64,000 nt of DNA from Silurus meridionalis (GCF_014805685.1 NC_060892.1:11910990-11974989); one strand, 5' to 3'; shown: positions 49,149 through 63,255, counted from the stretch's first letter. Program-made: numbers and translations. The notes: a model not told the origin generated them from the sequence alone.

Positions 49149-49989
49149 TATTTATGGAGAATTTTGGGTCACTCTGTCACCAATGTAGCAAACAAAATAT
49201 TTCACCCGCATTTTAGTTTGATTTTTGTATTTAGAAGTTTTATTATATAAACTTTTTTTCATTAATACACATACAGAACATACTGCATGCATCTGTTCAG
49301 CAATCAAGGCTGCATGTTCAAATCTATATAATACGACATGAAAGAAGACTTGCATCACCAAGATCATAGGATAATCACATCTTTGGTCTGTTGAGTTCTC
49401 ACTTCCTTGGACCTTCACCACATAAGATGACAGATGAATAAATTAATGAATGGGCTGTTAGTAAAAACAAACCTATAACTTCACATTTCAGTCTACTGTC
49501 AATTCATGATGACAAGGGAGGACTCTAAATTTTCTTTTCTTTCTTTCATGTAAAGGCAGTGCTTGAAGTTGGAAAATTGTAACTCTGTGCCTTATTGTAT
49601 TATATTAGTGCAGGTGTTAAACACTTAGATTCTGCAATGATGACACCAAATATCTGAGGTTTTATTCACACTGTACATAAGATTAACTGCATTACATGTA
49701 TAATAGTGTATATTACATTAAAATACACTATGAACTATAAATAACAAAAATTAAAAAAATATATATATTTATACATTTATTTTGTTTAATTGTATTTTAA
49801 CTTTTTAGTCAAAATTGTGTAACCAGGAGATGTATTATTGTTTTAAAAAGTCTATTTTTAAAACTATAACATATTATAATAGTCTTATAATTTGAGGTCT
49901 ATTTTGGTGTTATCAACTGATGTTCACTTGAATGCAAAACTGTAAATAGATTTTCTATCATCTCATACATCTTCTCTTCACTTTATCCT
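49149..49989. other. unique AT-rich sequence
   Basis: No recognised gene or repeat. The 89-residue minus-strand frame (49152-49421) has no recognisable domain. Confidence 0.45.
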
Positions 49990-50190
49990 ATCATGGTTGC
50001 TATCCCTGAAATTCTGGAAGTGACAATACACATTAAATACAGGGCGCATGTGACCTAATGTATAAAAGCTTAAACAAAGTTTGTCTTTACATAGTGGATG
50101 GAAACCTGGGGAGAACACATACAAAATACAGACAATAACCTGGGCAAAGGATTCCAACCAGGAGTTCTAGTTTTATGATAGAGCCACCCT
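49990..50190 (+). repeat. degraded dispersed teleost repeat (tail part)
   Basis: Contains 'tggatggaaacctggggaga', 'acacatacaaaatacagaca' and 'gcaaaggattccaaccagga' in the order seen in the tail of the repeat at 3003-3345 and 21955-22145. The match is weak and rests on word order. Confidence 0.4.
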
Positions 50191-51930
50191 AACATCAATG
50201 CAAGCAATAAATCCACAAGCATTGATTTATGAAATAATTATGCAAAGCTTATGAATTTAGTATAAAGGTCCAGTGTTTTTATTTATTTTTTATTTTAGGA
50301 AACTAACTACGAATCCATTTGACCTAATCTGCACCTAGTTATCAAGACACTCAGCAGAGATATTCAGGCATTACCTCTATTATTTAGCTTCAAATGATTG
50401 TGCTAAATTTAAATAGAGAAGGATTCCCACTGATAACCACTATTAGTAAGTAGTCAAATGGCATTGTGGGTAATATAGGAAACTGTTAACCAAAGTAAAA
50501 AGTTTTATATTAATTTATATATATCCTGTATTAAATGCAATATAGCAAGACAATGTTAAAGATGAACATGCTGTTTGGGGTGTATCTTTACTTTAACCCT
50601 GAAAGTGTATATATAAGTATTAGGTTTTAAAAGGTGTGGAAAGCCCTTTGGAGTGTTTCATTACCAAGGACAGAGAGGGCTTTTGGTTCCTATAGATATC
50701 ATGACGTTGTTACAGGCCAAGAAACCCCCAGCATGCAGAGAAGGGAATGGGAAAGCTGGAATCCTCTGGCAGCAGCACAGAGTAAACACCAAGACAAGCG
50801 CTAAATGTTTAACGTTTTGCACCGCTCTCAAATGTCAAAGGAGCCTCTGACCATGCCGCCTAAAGGCAATTCAGCATAAATAAACTCCACACTTTTCTTC
50901 CTCTTAAAAGCTAAAATATCAGCTATCACAATATGAAAAGGTGAAACCTAGTTGACTCTTTAAGCTCCATATGATAATAGTGTTTTTTTATTATTTTCTT
51001 TTGGTAACGGATTAGGGGTAACTGTAGAAGGGGGGCGAGGCAGCAGAGAAAGACTAGGCTTTTTTGTTGTTGTTGTTTTTTCTGTCTGTCTGTCTTTCTT
51101 TCTTTCTTTTTTTTTTTACAACAGTAATGGACCTGCAGTGGCTTTGAAAGGGCAGGGCGCAGTAAACTTTAACTGCCATGCAAGGAAATGTAAAAGATTT
51201 TATTACCATTAACAGGGTGGCAGAGTCAGTGGGGGTCCGTGTGGAAGTTGAGCCAAGCTGTACGGAGCGACGTTGTACAGACCTCAATAAGGCTTTGAAA
51301 TGCAGGAATTGAGGTATAGCCCCTTAGACCAAAAGAAGAGAACATACTTTATTTGATGAGGTAGTGCAGAAACAAAAATCAAGAACAGAAATAAAAATCA
51401 GATATATCTCAGTCCAGCAGTGGCCATGTCCCTGGTGTCTTCATAACTCATATAAAACCAACGGACTGATACTTAATGAAATAATATCATTATTATTTTA
51501 TTCTGGCTGCACCACTTACCCTCTGTTCTGCTAAATTGATGTCTTGTCAGGAGTAAATCGTGTCCTGAAGCGAACTATATTGCAAAGGCGGGTATCTGGT
51601 GTCCGGGCCTTAGAGCCGCAAACCCTCATCCACAGAGCTTTCCATTGTCAACTGTCCCACTGCACTCAATGCTGCCACAGATACAGTTAAAAGCTTCAGC
51701 CAGAGAAAGTGATTAAATTTCTCTGTATCAATCGTTCCATCACAAAGTGTTCGATTGTGTGCCGCTCACAATGGACAAAGCTGCTTACAGTCGGAGCGCA
51801 TGTGGTAGGAAAGGTGTCTAGTGCCCCTGTTTTTGTTGCCTGCTCTCTAGTCTGTGAAAGCAATCTCACTTCAAAGAGAATCCATGCAGGTAACACAATG
51901 CCACATCAGTGCCGTTATGATGGCATGCCA

Positions 51931-51934
<4 letters not shown>
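50191..51934. other. unique sequence with possible conserved blocks
   Basis: High-complexity blocks at 50620-50880 ('aagaaacccccagcatgcag', 'gtttaacgttttgcaccgct') and at 51540-51910 ('cgggccttagagccgcaaac', 'gtgattaaatttctctgtat', 'gtgtgccgctcacaatggac'). There is a short TCTG/TTTC simple repeat at 51080-51118. No exon recognised. Confidence 0.3.

Positions 51935-51980
<46 letters not shown>
51935..51980. repeat. (TG)n microsatellite
   Basis: About 23 TG units. Confidence 0.96.
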
Positions 51981-51981
<1 letters not shown>

Positions 51982-54181
51982 ATTTTCTTATCATAGTGTA
52001 ACCGTCTTTCTATGTCCTGTCAAATCAAATGATTATTTTTGTGTGTCCGTGTGTACATCTTAAGAGCATGCTTAATTCAAGTCAGCTTTTCCACCACACT
52101 GTCAAAAAAGCTTCTGTAATGACTTCAGCGTCACATCCTACAAAGCTAATCATAACACTACAGTGAGCAGTTCGGAGTGTTGAAATGGCCTGTGCCTTTT
52201 TTTTTACACAGCTTACTGTTACCATGCATTAACAAAACAGATGTCTTCTTGTCACATGGGTGTGAGAAAAGGGGATAAATTGTAAAATAAGTGCAGTGTT
52301 GAAAGGTGAGTGACTCGAAAGCTCCTTGGGGTTTCCCTGAAAGTCTTTTTGAACTTCCATAGTGTTGATTTACTTTTGCCTTTAAAGCACATAATCAATT
52401 AGTCGTCAAGCAGAAAAGGGAATCGGTTGTCCTTTAGCAATTGTAATGTCTAATGGTGGAAACAGAACTTTTAACTGATTATATACTGTATTCACTAATA
52501 AACAAAACAACAAAGCTTACACTGTTGAAAAAAAGGGGGAAAAAACCTCACGAACCAATATCATCTTTTGTTACTGGTGGATTTAGATCATCTTGGTTTT
52601 GGTACACTTTAACTGAAATTTCTGTGCATTTCTGAGACATTTTAAAAGTGTTATAAAAGTACCATGCATAAGTATATCTGAAGTGTACACAAAAGCTACA
52701 ACTTAAGCTACAAATATTTCAATATATTTTATTATTTTGTTCCTATTCCCTCTTTTTTTTTTTCTCTTACTCTTTTTCTTCTTATTATTGTATTGGATTA
52801 TTTCTTGTATTATATTATATAATGATAAAAGGAATATCAGATCAAATTCATTTGAATCAAGCAAACATGGTTCATTATATAATTAAAAAAGTTTATATAT
52901 GGCACCAAAAAGTCACAGAAATGTTTGATACTATGTAGAACAGTAAACTAGTTTACGTTTTTCAAGTATATTTACAGACAGTATCAAATGCAAAACTATT
53001 GGTATAATTGACATTTCTCTATTATTCTTCTATAATCGACATCTCTTCAAGACTAGATAAATGCATCTTTGTGGTAGATTTGGATACACTTTATTATATT
53101 TTGTATTCATATTTTAATTTTGGTCAAAGTAAGGTTTGCATTAATTTATCTGGCATTTGAAACATTGAGCAGACAGTAATAACCAACCTGAAATTCCATA
53201 CATTTTCCCAAACGGGTGTTTTAAAATGTAAATTGGTAGGACAGGGCAAGAGGTGTGAACACATGCTTGGATAACAAACCCCAATAAATCCTTTTTTTTT
53301 TTTTTTTTTTGCATTTGAACATATTTAAGTTTGAATACTAAACTAAACAGTGCTTTAACAAAGATTTAGCACAATCACATACACTAATCATTGTAACATT
53401 TTTAAGATAAGCTGTTTTTTTTCCCTCTTGCCTTAATCTTGAATAATCCTGGGATTAGGGTCAAGGTCAGAGGTTACAATATAGAAGACAATCAGTGTAA
53501 ACAAAGTGCACAGTTAAAAGTATAAGGGATAATATACAGAAAGAAGAGTGCACAGTTTATTTAACAAATTGCTAATTATTTCCAAAAAGGAAAACTTGGA
53601 AAAAAAACAGTGTAACAAAAAAAGAAGGTGGACAAAGCAAACCTTCAAACAAAAGATGGCATACAGGAAGTAAACAGTGTGTTGTGACTGTGATTTTGAA
53701 TAAAGCAAAACACATGACCAACGTAGACATTACAGAAATCGGAAACTTAAAACAGGCAAATGTGATAATGATTTAGCAAGACCAATAAACTTGAAAGCAG
53801 AACAGTGACCAAATATGGCAAGTGGAAGTGTCTGTTAGATGTCACTGAGTATCAGTAATGAGAGACATCCATCAGTTCTAATTATTGGTCTTATTGGTCT
53901 CTTGTAAGATAGTCCCTGGTTTCATTGATCTCAGCCCTCGATATATGTCCTTTCATGGTTCATGTTAAGTTTGACATACTGTAAACAACTACAATTATGG
54001 AACACTGGAACACATATTTCCTTTTAAAATATGATGAAAAGTATATATTGTTTGCATCCTGTAATAGTTCTGTAAACATTTTGTAATATTAAAAATATAA
54101 ACACTTATTTCTTACTCAAATATGAAAATTAATCAAATATCATGCTTTTAGTAGTTCTGAATTCCAGAGTATTTCATATCC

Positions 54182-54183
<2 letters not shown>
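51981..54183. other. unique sequence, no gene supported
   Basis: 52060-52340 is a further moderately complex block ('gaatgacttcagcgtcacat'-like sequence, here 'aatgacttcagcgtcacatc'). Poly-T runs lie near 52750 and 53291. Nothing else recognised. Confidence 0.4.

Positions 54184-54239
<56 letters not shown>
54184..54239. repeat. (CA)n microsatellite
   Basis: About 28 CA units. Confidence 0.97.
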
Positions 54240-54240
<1 letters not shown>

Positions 54241-54277
54241 TATTAAAGAAAATAACATATAAATCTATATTTCTATA

Positions 54278-54397
<120 letters not shown>

Positions 54398-54912
54398 CAG
54401 TACAGACCAAAAGTTTGGACACACCTTCTCATTCAAAGAGTTTTCTTTATTTTCATGACTATGAAAATTGTAGATTCACACTGCAGGCATCAAAACTATG
54501 AATTAACACATGTGGAATTATATATGGAATTATATACATAACAAAAAAGTGTGAAACTACTGAAAAATGTCATATTCTAGGTTCTTCAAAGTAGCCACCT
54601 TTTGCTTTGATTACTGCTTTGCACACTCTTCGCATTCTCTTGATGAGCTTCAAGAGGTAGTCACCTGAAATGGTCTTCCAACAGTCTTGAAGGAGTTCCC
54701 GAGAGATGCTTGGCACTTGTTGGCCCTTTGCCTTCACTCTGCGGTCCAGCTCACCCCTAAACCATCTCGATTGGGTTCAGGTCCGGTGACTGTGGAGGCC
54801 AGGTCATCTGGCGCAGCCGTTGATGCCTTCAGTGTGACTCTACAATTTTCATAGTCATGAAAATAAAGAAATCTCTTTGAATGAGAAGGTGTGTCCAAAC
54901 TTTTGGTCTGTA

Positions 54913-54915
<3 letters not shown>
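54398..54915 (-). mobile_element. short Tc1-like transposon with 86-bp inverted ends
   Basis: 518 bp long. The terminal inverted repeats begin 'cagtacagaccaaaagtttg' at both ends and match over about 86 bp with two differences. Each end is flanked by TA (54396-54397 and 54916-54917), the Tc1/mariner target. Inside, the minus strand carries the last part of a Tc1 transposase in broken frames: an 'LNPIE'-like piece holding the final catalytic Glu (about 54765-54785), then 'SRELLQDCWKTISGDYLLKL' and 'RMRRVCKAVIKAKGGYFEE'. The N-terminal DNA-binding domain and both catalytic Asp regions are deleted. It has (TA)n on both sides. Confidence 0.93.

Positions 54916-54988
<73 letters not shown>
54916..54988. 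repeat. (TA)n microsatellite, right of the Tc1-like insertion
   Basis: About 36 TA units beginning exactly at the transposon's right border. Confidence 0.97.
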
Positions 54989-54991
<3 letters not shown>

Positions 54992-55839
54992 TAACAAGTA
55001 TTATAATTATTCATTAGTAATTAATAGTGATTAATGATAAGAGGACATACTGACCCACCAACAATGATTGAATAAAATATCCTTTGTTAAAAACTAAAAA
55101 AAATTATTCTGTAACAATCACATTTGATACAGACTGGTGTGTTTGGACAATTACAGATGTCTCCTACTTTGGTGGCCTGATATAGATCAAGCATTCAACA
55201 TAATGTCATCTTTCTGAACAAAAGAAACCACAAGACAGCTGAGAACATCCCGGACTGAACACACCATTCTCATCATTATGAATGGTTTTGAAACCACAAA
55301 CCATCCATCTTGCCACTAGCAATACATCGATAATAATGTGTAATCTGTTGAATTGCTGGAAAATTAGTCCCACTGGACAAAACCTGGCAATATCAATCTT
55401 TATGTAGTGTTATTTCCACCATATGCTGTAGACCAGTGATGAAAATAAACATGCCTATTCTATTTTTTACAATATGCTATAATATCTTTTTATAAACTGC
55501 AAAATATTTTTTCTTTAATAAATGTGGTTGTGACATTATGTTTTGTTTCCCTCACTACAAGCTTCCACCATTTTTACCATATAACTTATAGCATATAAGT
55601 TTTTGCTTGTAATACCTTAATTAATAACATATATCTTGTATTAAAACCCCAATTTGCTATTGATAACATGAGAAATAAGTAAATCTTTTAAAACATATTC
55701 AGAGTTTGGCCTCTTGCATTTGGAATAAATGACTTAATTGATGCTGTGAATGCTTACACTTGAATAAACTTTATGACTTAATACCTTAATATAACTGAAA
55801 TTATTCAGAAAAATAAAATTTTACTTATACCAAAAGGTA
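54989..55839. other. unique AT-rich sequence
   Basis: No recognised gene or repeat. Confidence 0.45.
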
Positions 55840-56430
55840 CACTACCAGTAAAAGGTTTGGGCACACCTTCTTATTTTGTTGTTATTTTTAATTGTTTTCA
55901 ACATTTTATATTGATTCTTCAAAGTAGCCACCAAAGTAGCTTTGCACATTCTTGGCATTACTTCACTCTCTGTTCCACTTCATCCCAAACTATCTGAATT
56001 GGATTTAGATTGGGTATGCAGAACTAGATCACCTTCCTTTCCAGGACAAAACGATCATACAAAGCACCCCCTCACTTTCATACCTCTTCTCAATGTTTCT
56101 GCCTTTAACAAAGACAGCAATTAGAAGCAAAAATTTGGAATAATCAGAACACATGACAGTTTTCAATTGATCCAATGTTCATTCCTTGTGTTTCTTAGCC
56201 CAAGGAAATCTCTTCTGCTTGTTGTTGTTCTGAAGTAATGGTTTATTTGCCACAATTCAACCATTAAGGCCTGATTCACGCAGTCTCCGCTGAATAGTGG
56301 ATGATGAAATATGCCTGCCACTTCAAGTCTCTGCCATAGAAAAGTTTGTGTTGGATCTATGATCTCAAATGTTATACAAATTTTGAGTTTCTCATTAGCT
56401 CCTGTTTCCACAACATAAACGGACTGTATA
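55840..56430 (-). mobile_element. decayed Tc1-like transposon
   Basis: The left end after a TA (55838-55839) reads 'cactaccagtaaaaggtttg', typical of a fish Tc1-like terminus. The minus strand carries transposase fragments: 'FRTTTSRRDFLGLRNTRNE' (56163-56230 region) and 'CVNQALMVELWQINHYF', and near 55900 'NAKNVQSYFGGYFEES', the usual C-terminal end. Stops and frameshifts are frequent. The right terminal repeat was not found, so it is truncated near 56430. It shares only general Tc1 features with the 54.4-kb element and is a different family. Confidence 0.7.
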
Positions 56431-56559
56431 AGACTGTAGAAAGGACATTAATCATAATCACACACTCTTCGGTGCTGATGGTAGTTCTTACTCCCTAGTG
56501 TTTTGTATTGTTTTAAGAAATATAATCTCACCCTTGATATCACCCAAATGAGGAATTGC
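56431..56559. other. probable upstream part of a LINE 3' UTR
   Basis: Directly precedes a recognisable LINE tail and probably belongs to it, but the sequence is too decayed to be sure. Confidence 0.35.
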
Positions 56560-56775
56560 TTTCCTTTCAGTCTGGTTCCTCTTAAGGTTTCTTCCTCATT
56601 CATCTAGAGAGTTTTTCCTTGCCACAGTTGCTACAGTCACCCCAGTCTCTCCAGGCTTGCTCATCAGGGATATATACACATAATTCAATTTAATTCTTAA
56701 GTTCTGTCAAGCAGCTTTAAGACAATGTCCATTGTGAAAAGCACTATAGAAATAAACCTGAACTTGAACTTGATC
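56560..56775 (+). mobile_element. LINE 3' UTR fragment
   Basis: Contains 'tggttcctcttaaggtttct', 'agagagtttttccttgccac', 'agcagctttaagacaatgtc' and 'aagcactatagaaataaacc', and ends in 'gaacttgaacttga'. The first, second and third words occur in near-identical form in the LINE at 44770-46255. Only the 3' UTR is present; coding sequence is absent. Confidence 0.75.
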
Positions 56776-59700
56776 TCCAAAAAGCATTTATGTAAATTCA
56801 GTTTTGAGGCTGGTAATGCTAATAAACTTATCCTCACCAGCAAAGGTAGCTCTTTGACTCTTTTTTTCTGGAATGAAAACTGCACTTGGGCATACATTTC
56901 AAATTTCAGTAGTTGAAGTAACACAAATCGAGCTATTGGCTCTGTACCCACCCTTCCTCTGCACAAGGCAACTGATGGTCTAAAGCTCATTAAGAAGGCA
57001 AGAATAGTATATAAGTATATAAAGGTTTTAGACTTTTATAATCCTTTTAAAAATATACTTGCCTTCTATTAGCTTTGAAAGGCCAAAAAAAGGGAACAGT
57101 AAAGAAAGTGCACCTGTTGGAGAAAATATTCCTATGATCTATAATGTGTAAGAAATAAAGTGGTGTATCTAACATATAATGCACCATGAAAATGTCTTAT
57201 GGTCTCAACCATTTGTATGCACATGGGAACCCATTATACTTTTTAGGTCGGGCTAGAGAAGGCTTGTGTTTATTGACTACAAGGTCGATTGTCTGCACTC
57301 TGTGTCACACGTATGCCTCTGGAGTTCAGGAGGCGGCAGTGCTGCCTCAATGTAGGCGGAAACATGCTGTAGCTGGTGAGCATGAGCTCTCAGAAGTTGT
57401 CCTTGAGAGGATTTAGGATCCAGATGCCGGAAGGTTGTATTGACAATACCGATACACAATCTAAAACCAGGAAAAAAACGCAGAGCAGGCTAGGGTCAAA
57501 ACATAATCAGGCATCAAACAACAGAACCAAATGATACTCCAAAGAGTAGTCCAATGAACAGACAAACTTCCCCCATGAGAGGGGCATTGTGCCCCCTCAG
57601 ATGGTACATTTTTAGATGCTAGTATACAGTTTAGGCTGCTTGAAGGCTGTTGCTTTAACCATACAGAGCTCGAGTGCCACTCTGAGGCCACCTAGTAGGC
57701 GTATAATAACATCTGTGTTTCATGTCTTTTGATTCGATGGTCAAAGAGTGCACTAGTCAGAGCTAGCAAACCTCTTCTGTAGCAAACTGCACAACCTCAA
57801 CATCTTTTCAGGGTTAAAATAGCTGTTTTTTTTATTTCAAATTGCCTAACAGAGGAAAGGAAATTAATTTGGTCATATATACACTGAAAGGAACATTTAC
57901 AAGACGGACTTTTCAAGAAAAGCTGGACATTGTGGGGAAAGGTCAGCCAAAACTGTTAAAACAGTTGTTAACCATTTATAGTTTTGCATGTTCTTTCCTG
58001 TAGAATTTGCACATAAACAAATAATTTGCCTTCATTTTATATCCCCAGGAAAACCGTAATGCACAGACAAAATGCACAAGAATGCACGGACACCCTGGGG
58101 TAATTTTTATACGGCTAATATTGATGCTTCTGCTAGAGATGATGCATGCTGGTGGTACAGCTCTGGCAAAAATGGAAGGAGACTTGTTGAATTGTGCTCA
58201 TTGGGTTTCTTGCTATAGTCTGTGGTGCAGCAATTGGTTTTATTAATATATTATATTGATGGTTTCTATAGCTGTGGTGTCATAATGATGATATAAAAAG
58301 GTGGATTGATACAGGTAGGACACCCCTGAAGGCCCAGGTGTAAAATGCATGACCTGCCACTGCTACATACATTCTTTACAGTTTTTGTATTTTAGTAGAT
58401 CATCTTTGTATTGTTGACTAATGCCTTTGCTGCATCCAGATACACACAGATACACATATATTAGATAGTCTTAGAGAAAATATTGGACAGATTCCACATT
58501 AGCATTGACAAATAAAACACCAGTCATGATTTGCCTGGTTTTAGACTAGATGTTTGATAGGTTTAATTGAACATCTTGTTTCAGCCATTATGAACTAGGT
58601 TTTCACTTATGGCTTAGTGAATAGTAATGATAGCCATGATATTAGCCATGGCATCTTGCACAATTTTACCTGCCCCCCCAACTACTTCCCTTTGCTGTTC
58701 ATCCCTCCCCCACTACTCTCTTTTCCTTGGAAGTACAAGGGCTGAGAGGCCACTGCCATTTTCCTCCCACCTGCAGAGAGCAATATCCTAAGTCCATCTT
58801 AGTCTGCATCCGAAGGCTTTCGCCAACAGATGGTTTTTCAAATCCTTTGGTTTCCTCAGAGCCAAGACGTGTTTGTTAGGCATTGGCCTAAAAATATGCA
58901 AATATTTCTTCTCTTCTGCTTTCTATTGAACTATGCTGAGGGAAGCTTACTTTACAGCTTTATTTGTCCCTAATTTAACTGATGTAAAACAATACTGACA
59001 ACAAATGGTACTTTAGGACATTATTAAATCAAGTTATTTTTTTTTATAATTCCTTAGTCTTTCATCGTCACTGAGATTTTTGATAACTTGATGCCATTAA
59101 AATTTTACCAGAGGCATTTCACAGTTTAATCAATATGCAGTGTGTCCTACAAATGACACACTTTCCAGAGTAATGTTTTCTTTAAAGCTTCCTGCAGGTT
59201 TCTGACATATGAAAAGGATCACATTGTGAGGCTGTGTCTATGACAGCTATTGTTGTATTAGTCATTGTTGTAATATCTGGTTGGGAATGATTCCAACTTC
59301 AGACATTTTTCCTTTGTCTCCAATTATTATAATATCAAGGCTTGGCTCCATAGATGCTTGTCTGTGTCTGGTAAAATTCCCACCACTCTTTATGCAATTT
59401 TCTGATAAATACCTCAGATGTCCACTTTCTCTCTTTTTATTACCACTCTTTAGAGTAAAGCAATGCCTTGAGTATTTGGCACAGCCCTCAACTTGATAGA
59501 GGCACTTTGTTACAATAAACATTAGAATCCACTGAGAAATAACATAAGGTTTTATTTTCTTGGGGAAAATGATGTTCAGTTGGAATATGATGGACCAGGG
59601 AAAATGTGAGAAATAACTGGCAGTTGACAGCAAAACAAATGAGGCAGTCATATTGATCTGAATTAAAAAACGTCTCCTAAAGCCTCTTTAGCTCTAGCTA

Positions 59701-60736
59701 CCGCAATACTACTATTGTCTTTGCCCAAAGATCTCCAGAGCCATTATGATTCAAGGTCAGCTAACTTCACCTAATCTTACAATTATGTGATGCACACTTT
59801 ACATAATGATATGATCAAACTTTGTGTACGTGTATAAGGTGTACCCAAAAGCCGAAATTCCTTAGAACTAGCACCTGCCAGTAAATTGGCTTGTTTCTCT
59901 CAACACCAACACTTGCCCCAAGTCTTACAGAAACCCCTAGTCATCATTAAGAGACCTATCCATTTCATTCACGACTGGAGTATTCAGCACGTCTAGCCAA
60001 TCCATAAAGAAGGGCACAGATGGCATAGACTGGTAAACAATCACACTGTGGGAGATGTGTTATAATTTTTTCCTTGCTGAAGAGGCAATGTGTCGAACTT
60101 TTCACCAAGCACCATTTTCACAATTTTTTTCTTTTCTCTCATAAAAATCATAGCTGCTGTACAAATTAGCACTCTGTGTGGAGGATGGGTGGAGGTTTTG
60201 TTGTTTTCTTTTTTTTACACCTTATAAATAGCATAGATTGCATCAAGTTAGGAAATAGATTGAGTTAGATTGGGTGCTGATTTGGACATGACTGAAAAGA
60301 TTTCGGGGCTTGCTGCCACATGAATGCGTTAGTTTGTCATGTGTGAAGATGCAAAAACAGCGGGGAGCCTCAGAGATGAGCAAGTGGACTTGGGACGTGG
60401 GCACAATAAAGAGAGGACCTAAAGAGCATGCATGCAGATATATACAGACATGCATACATGAATATATGACCAGGGAGATACACTGAATGTAAAATCAAAA
60501 TGCAAAGCCTTCTTTAATGGTTTACTGTTCTGTTTATTATCCCTAAAAGAGGGTGTATTTCCAAAGCTGTTTATACTCAGAGTATAGAATTGGTGGTGGT
60601 TTAGATTTTGGTTTGAGCTATCAGCTTACGATGCTCATTACGGTGTTTTGTAGTGTGATAATTATGTATATGTATGTGATTGTGTTCAAGCTGAGATTGT
60701 GTAAAGATGTCTAATTAGAGGATTTGGCAATATGTA
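56776..60736. other. unique sequence, no gene supported
   Basis: 57320-57620 has a different texture ('ggcggcagtgctgcctcaat', 'aaccaggaaaaaaacgcaga') that could come from an old LTR element, but I cannot identify it. 58570-58960 and 60000-60250 are moderately complex. Frames such as 59262-59651 (-), 129 residues, have no recognisable domain. Confidence 0.35.
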
Positions 60737-60737
60737 T

Positions 60738-60784
<47 letters not shown>
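60737..60784. repeat. (TG)n microsatellite
   Basis: About 23 TG units. Confidence 0.96.
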
Positions 60785-60787
<3 letters not shown>

Positions 60788-63255
60788 ACACACTCTAGTG
60801 TATGAGCCATATGGTGTGTTCGATGTTGACAGGGGTTGAGTCTGGTCAGTGTCCTCATATAACATTACTGTTTTGCTACAGGCTGATAGGCGTCCATCGG
60901 GGATGCATTTAGTGCACAACACTGAATAAAAACCCTCACTCCTCTTGTCTCGTCCATCCATTCATCTCCACTCATCCCTGCTTTACACATAATTTATTTT
61001 ATTCATGCCTCAATCACTATTCTGGAGCTAAAATGCGGACATGACACATCTATTGTTGTACTGATTTATACTTCAGTGTTAAATTGGTTGTTTTTCAAAA
61101 TACTTTTTAAACTGACTGCTAAAAAGTAATTAAAGTGTGGTCAGAGCACAGAAAATACACATTTAAAAGTTAAAATGCAACCAGTAGTGCACATTTATAA
61201 TACACCTATACTCATAGACCTTTTGTTTATTTAAACAATGCAAATCAATTGGTTAACAATTGGGCTTTAAACGCATCTGTGCTCTCGGAAGCTTGCAAGC
61301 TTTGCCAAGTATCCCAGGAATCAGTTCTCTCTGAGCAGACCATCACCACCAGCTTCTGCCAGTTTTTTTTTTTTTTTGCCTCCCTGATAAATTGTCAGAT
61401 AATGGGCATGACTGGTTGTCATTGTTTCACCAGCATAAACAGTTTAAAATGAATTTACCCTGTGAGTGCAAATAATGCATATCATATTATGCATGTCGTT
61501 GATGTACATGGGGTGTGTTCCAAAAAATGTATGGGGTAGCATGCCAAGCGTTGCACCTCACAGTGCATGCGGCCTATACAAAAGACTGCGCACAATCAAC
61601 TATGTTAGCTATGCATGCCACGCTGTTGCCGTGGCTAAGAGGCAAGGAGGTAGGGTGGGAGGGGTGCATTGGGAAGCAGGCAAACACACTTTTGTTTTCC
61701 TTTTTGCTCTTCTTTTTTGAACTGACCAGATGCCTCTCAGAATGCTCATAATGCCTAGTTCTTGACTCTGACCTGTATTTGTATAATTTTATGCATTTTA
61801 CTACTGTCAATTGATAGACTGACTGCATAAATCATGAATGTTTAAGTTGTTCTTAATAAAGTGGACAGTGAGTATATGTCTGTATTATTTAATGGGTCCT
61901 GGCAACCCCCCAAGACAGCTGTAGATCATTAAATTATAATTTTTTTAATAAAATGATCTGTTAAGAAATTTAGTGAGAGAACATCTGGTTCCTTATTCAG
62001 TTGCTGTTCTACTTACAAATAAATTAATGTAATGAGGAGCGGGCCTATCCGGCATAATTCCTCACACCCGTTCAACTCTAAAAATAAGTAAGCATTATGA
62101 AAGTTTCTGTTGTAATTTGTTGCATTAGGGTCAACCTCAAGGGCATGGTCATCTTCCAATAAACACCGTAATTTGTGAATCTTTTCATTTGCTTGTGAAG
62201 AACTTAAACCTTGTTGAAGGCAAATAGAAAGATAAAGCATACTCATAATGGATTGGTGTGTATGGTAGGATCGTGGGAAAAGTGTGGTCATGCCATTACA
62301 GGGATATTATAACCAGGTCTGTGGACTGACCCTTGCAAAACCATATTATAGTGACTGGCCTCCTAATGGGGGACTGATTCATCAGAGCTTCAATAGACAA
62401 GTCTAAACATAGAAAAAGCCCCCTTCATCAGCGTGTGTATTGTAGTATGGATAAGGGAAGGCCATGCATTTTCTTTGAATCCATCTGAGAATTGAATGAA
62501 TTCAGTATGGATCTGTAAAGATGCGGGTACATCATGGATTTTTGGTGTAAGTGGTCCCCAAATGCATACTGATATCTGCTCCAATGCAGGAAACAGTGAT
62601 AAACTGTCTAAAAGTAATACACTAAAAAGAGCATTAAGGAAAACAACTTAAAGGTTCTGAAAGGCTTTGCTGAAACCTGCTGCTAAGTAATTCAGTTTGA
62701 CAGATGCCTTAAATATATTGCTATTAAATTTGTTGCAAGTTTGGATTAATCAATTTCAGCTGTACTAACTATATTGGTATCTGTTAAGTGCACTTAAACC
62801 GAAAGTGGTAGTGACCTAAAACTGCCACCAGTCATGTTTTTATTTTTATTAAATTTTTTAATAATCAACAGGAGAAATCAGTTTTTATTTTTGTTTTTAT
62901 TTGCTGGTGTAATTTTACAACTAACAAACCTAGCTCTCAAAATATAAACAAATTAATAGCCTAGTTTAATCCACCATAAACTTGTCCATGCAGTTACCAA
63001 GGAAAGATGAATAAATTAATCTTGTAAAGTATTAATTCATGTAAACGAATGTGGTGTTTTTTTTAATCCAAAAAGCTTATATCATATGGCTGATCTAAAT
63101 ACAGTTAATACCTCTTTGACTGTGTAATCTAGTCTAGTGTCAACCAGATGGCATTAGGACCTTTCAGGCAAGCTTCATAAAAATCAAATACAGTGTAAAA
63201 CATACATATTAGCATTTGTATCTGTTTAAAACATCTTGTCTGTTTTTTTAAAATA
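60785..63255. other. unique sequence, no gene supported
   Basis: AT-rich with a poly-T run at 61363-61377. Overlapping frames at 61466-61828 on both strands have no recognisable family. Confidence 0.45.

Noticed and set aside
57320..57620. Possible LTR-element fragment
   Set aside because: The texture suggests repetitive origin, but no LTR ends or coding motifs could be identified.
59262..59651. 129-residue minus-strand frame
   Set aside because: A plus-strand frame overlaps it, and there is no domain or splice context.
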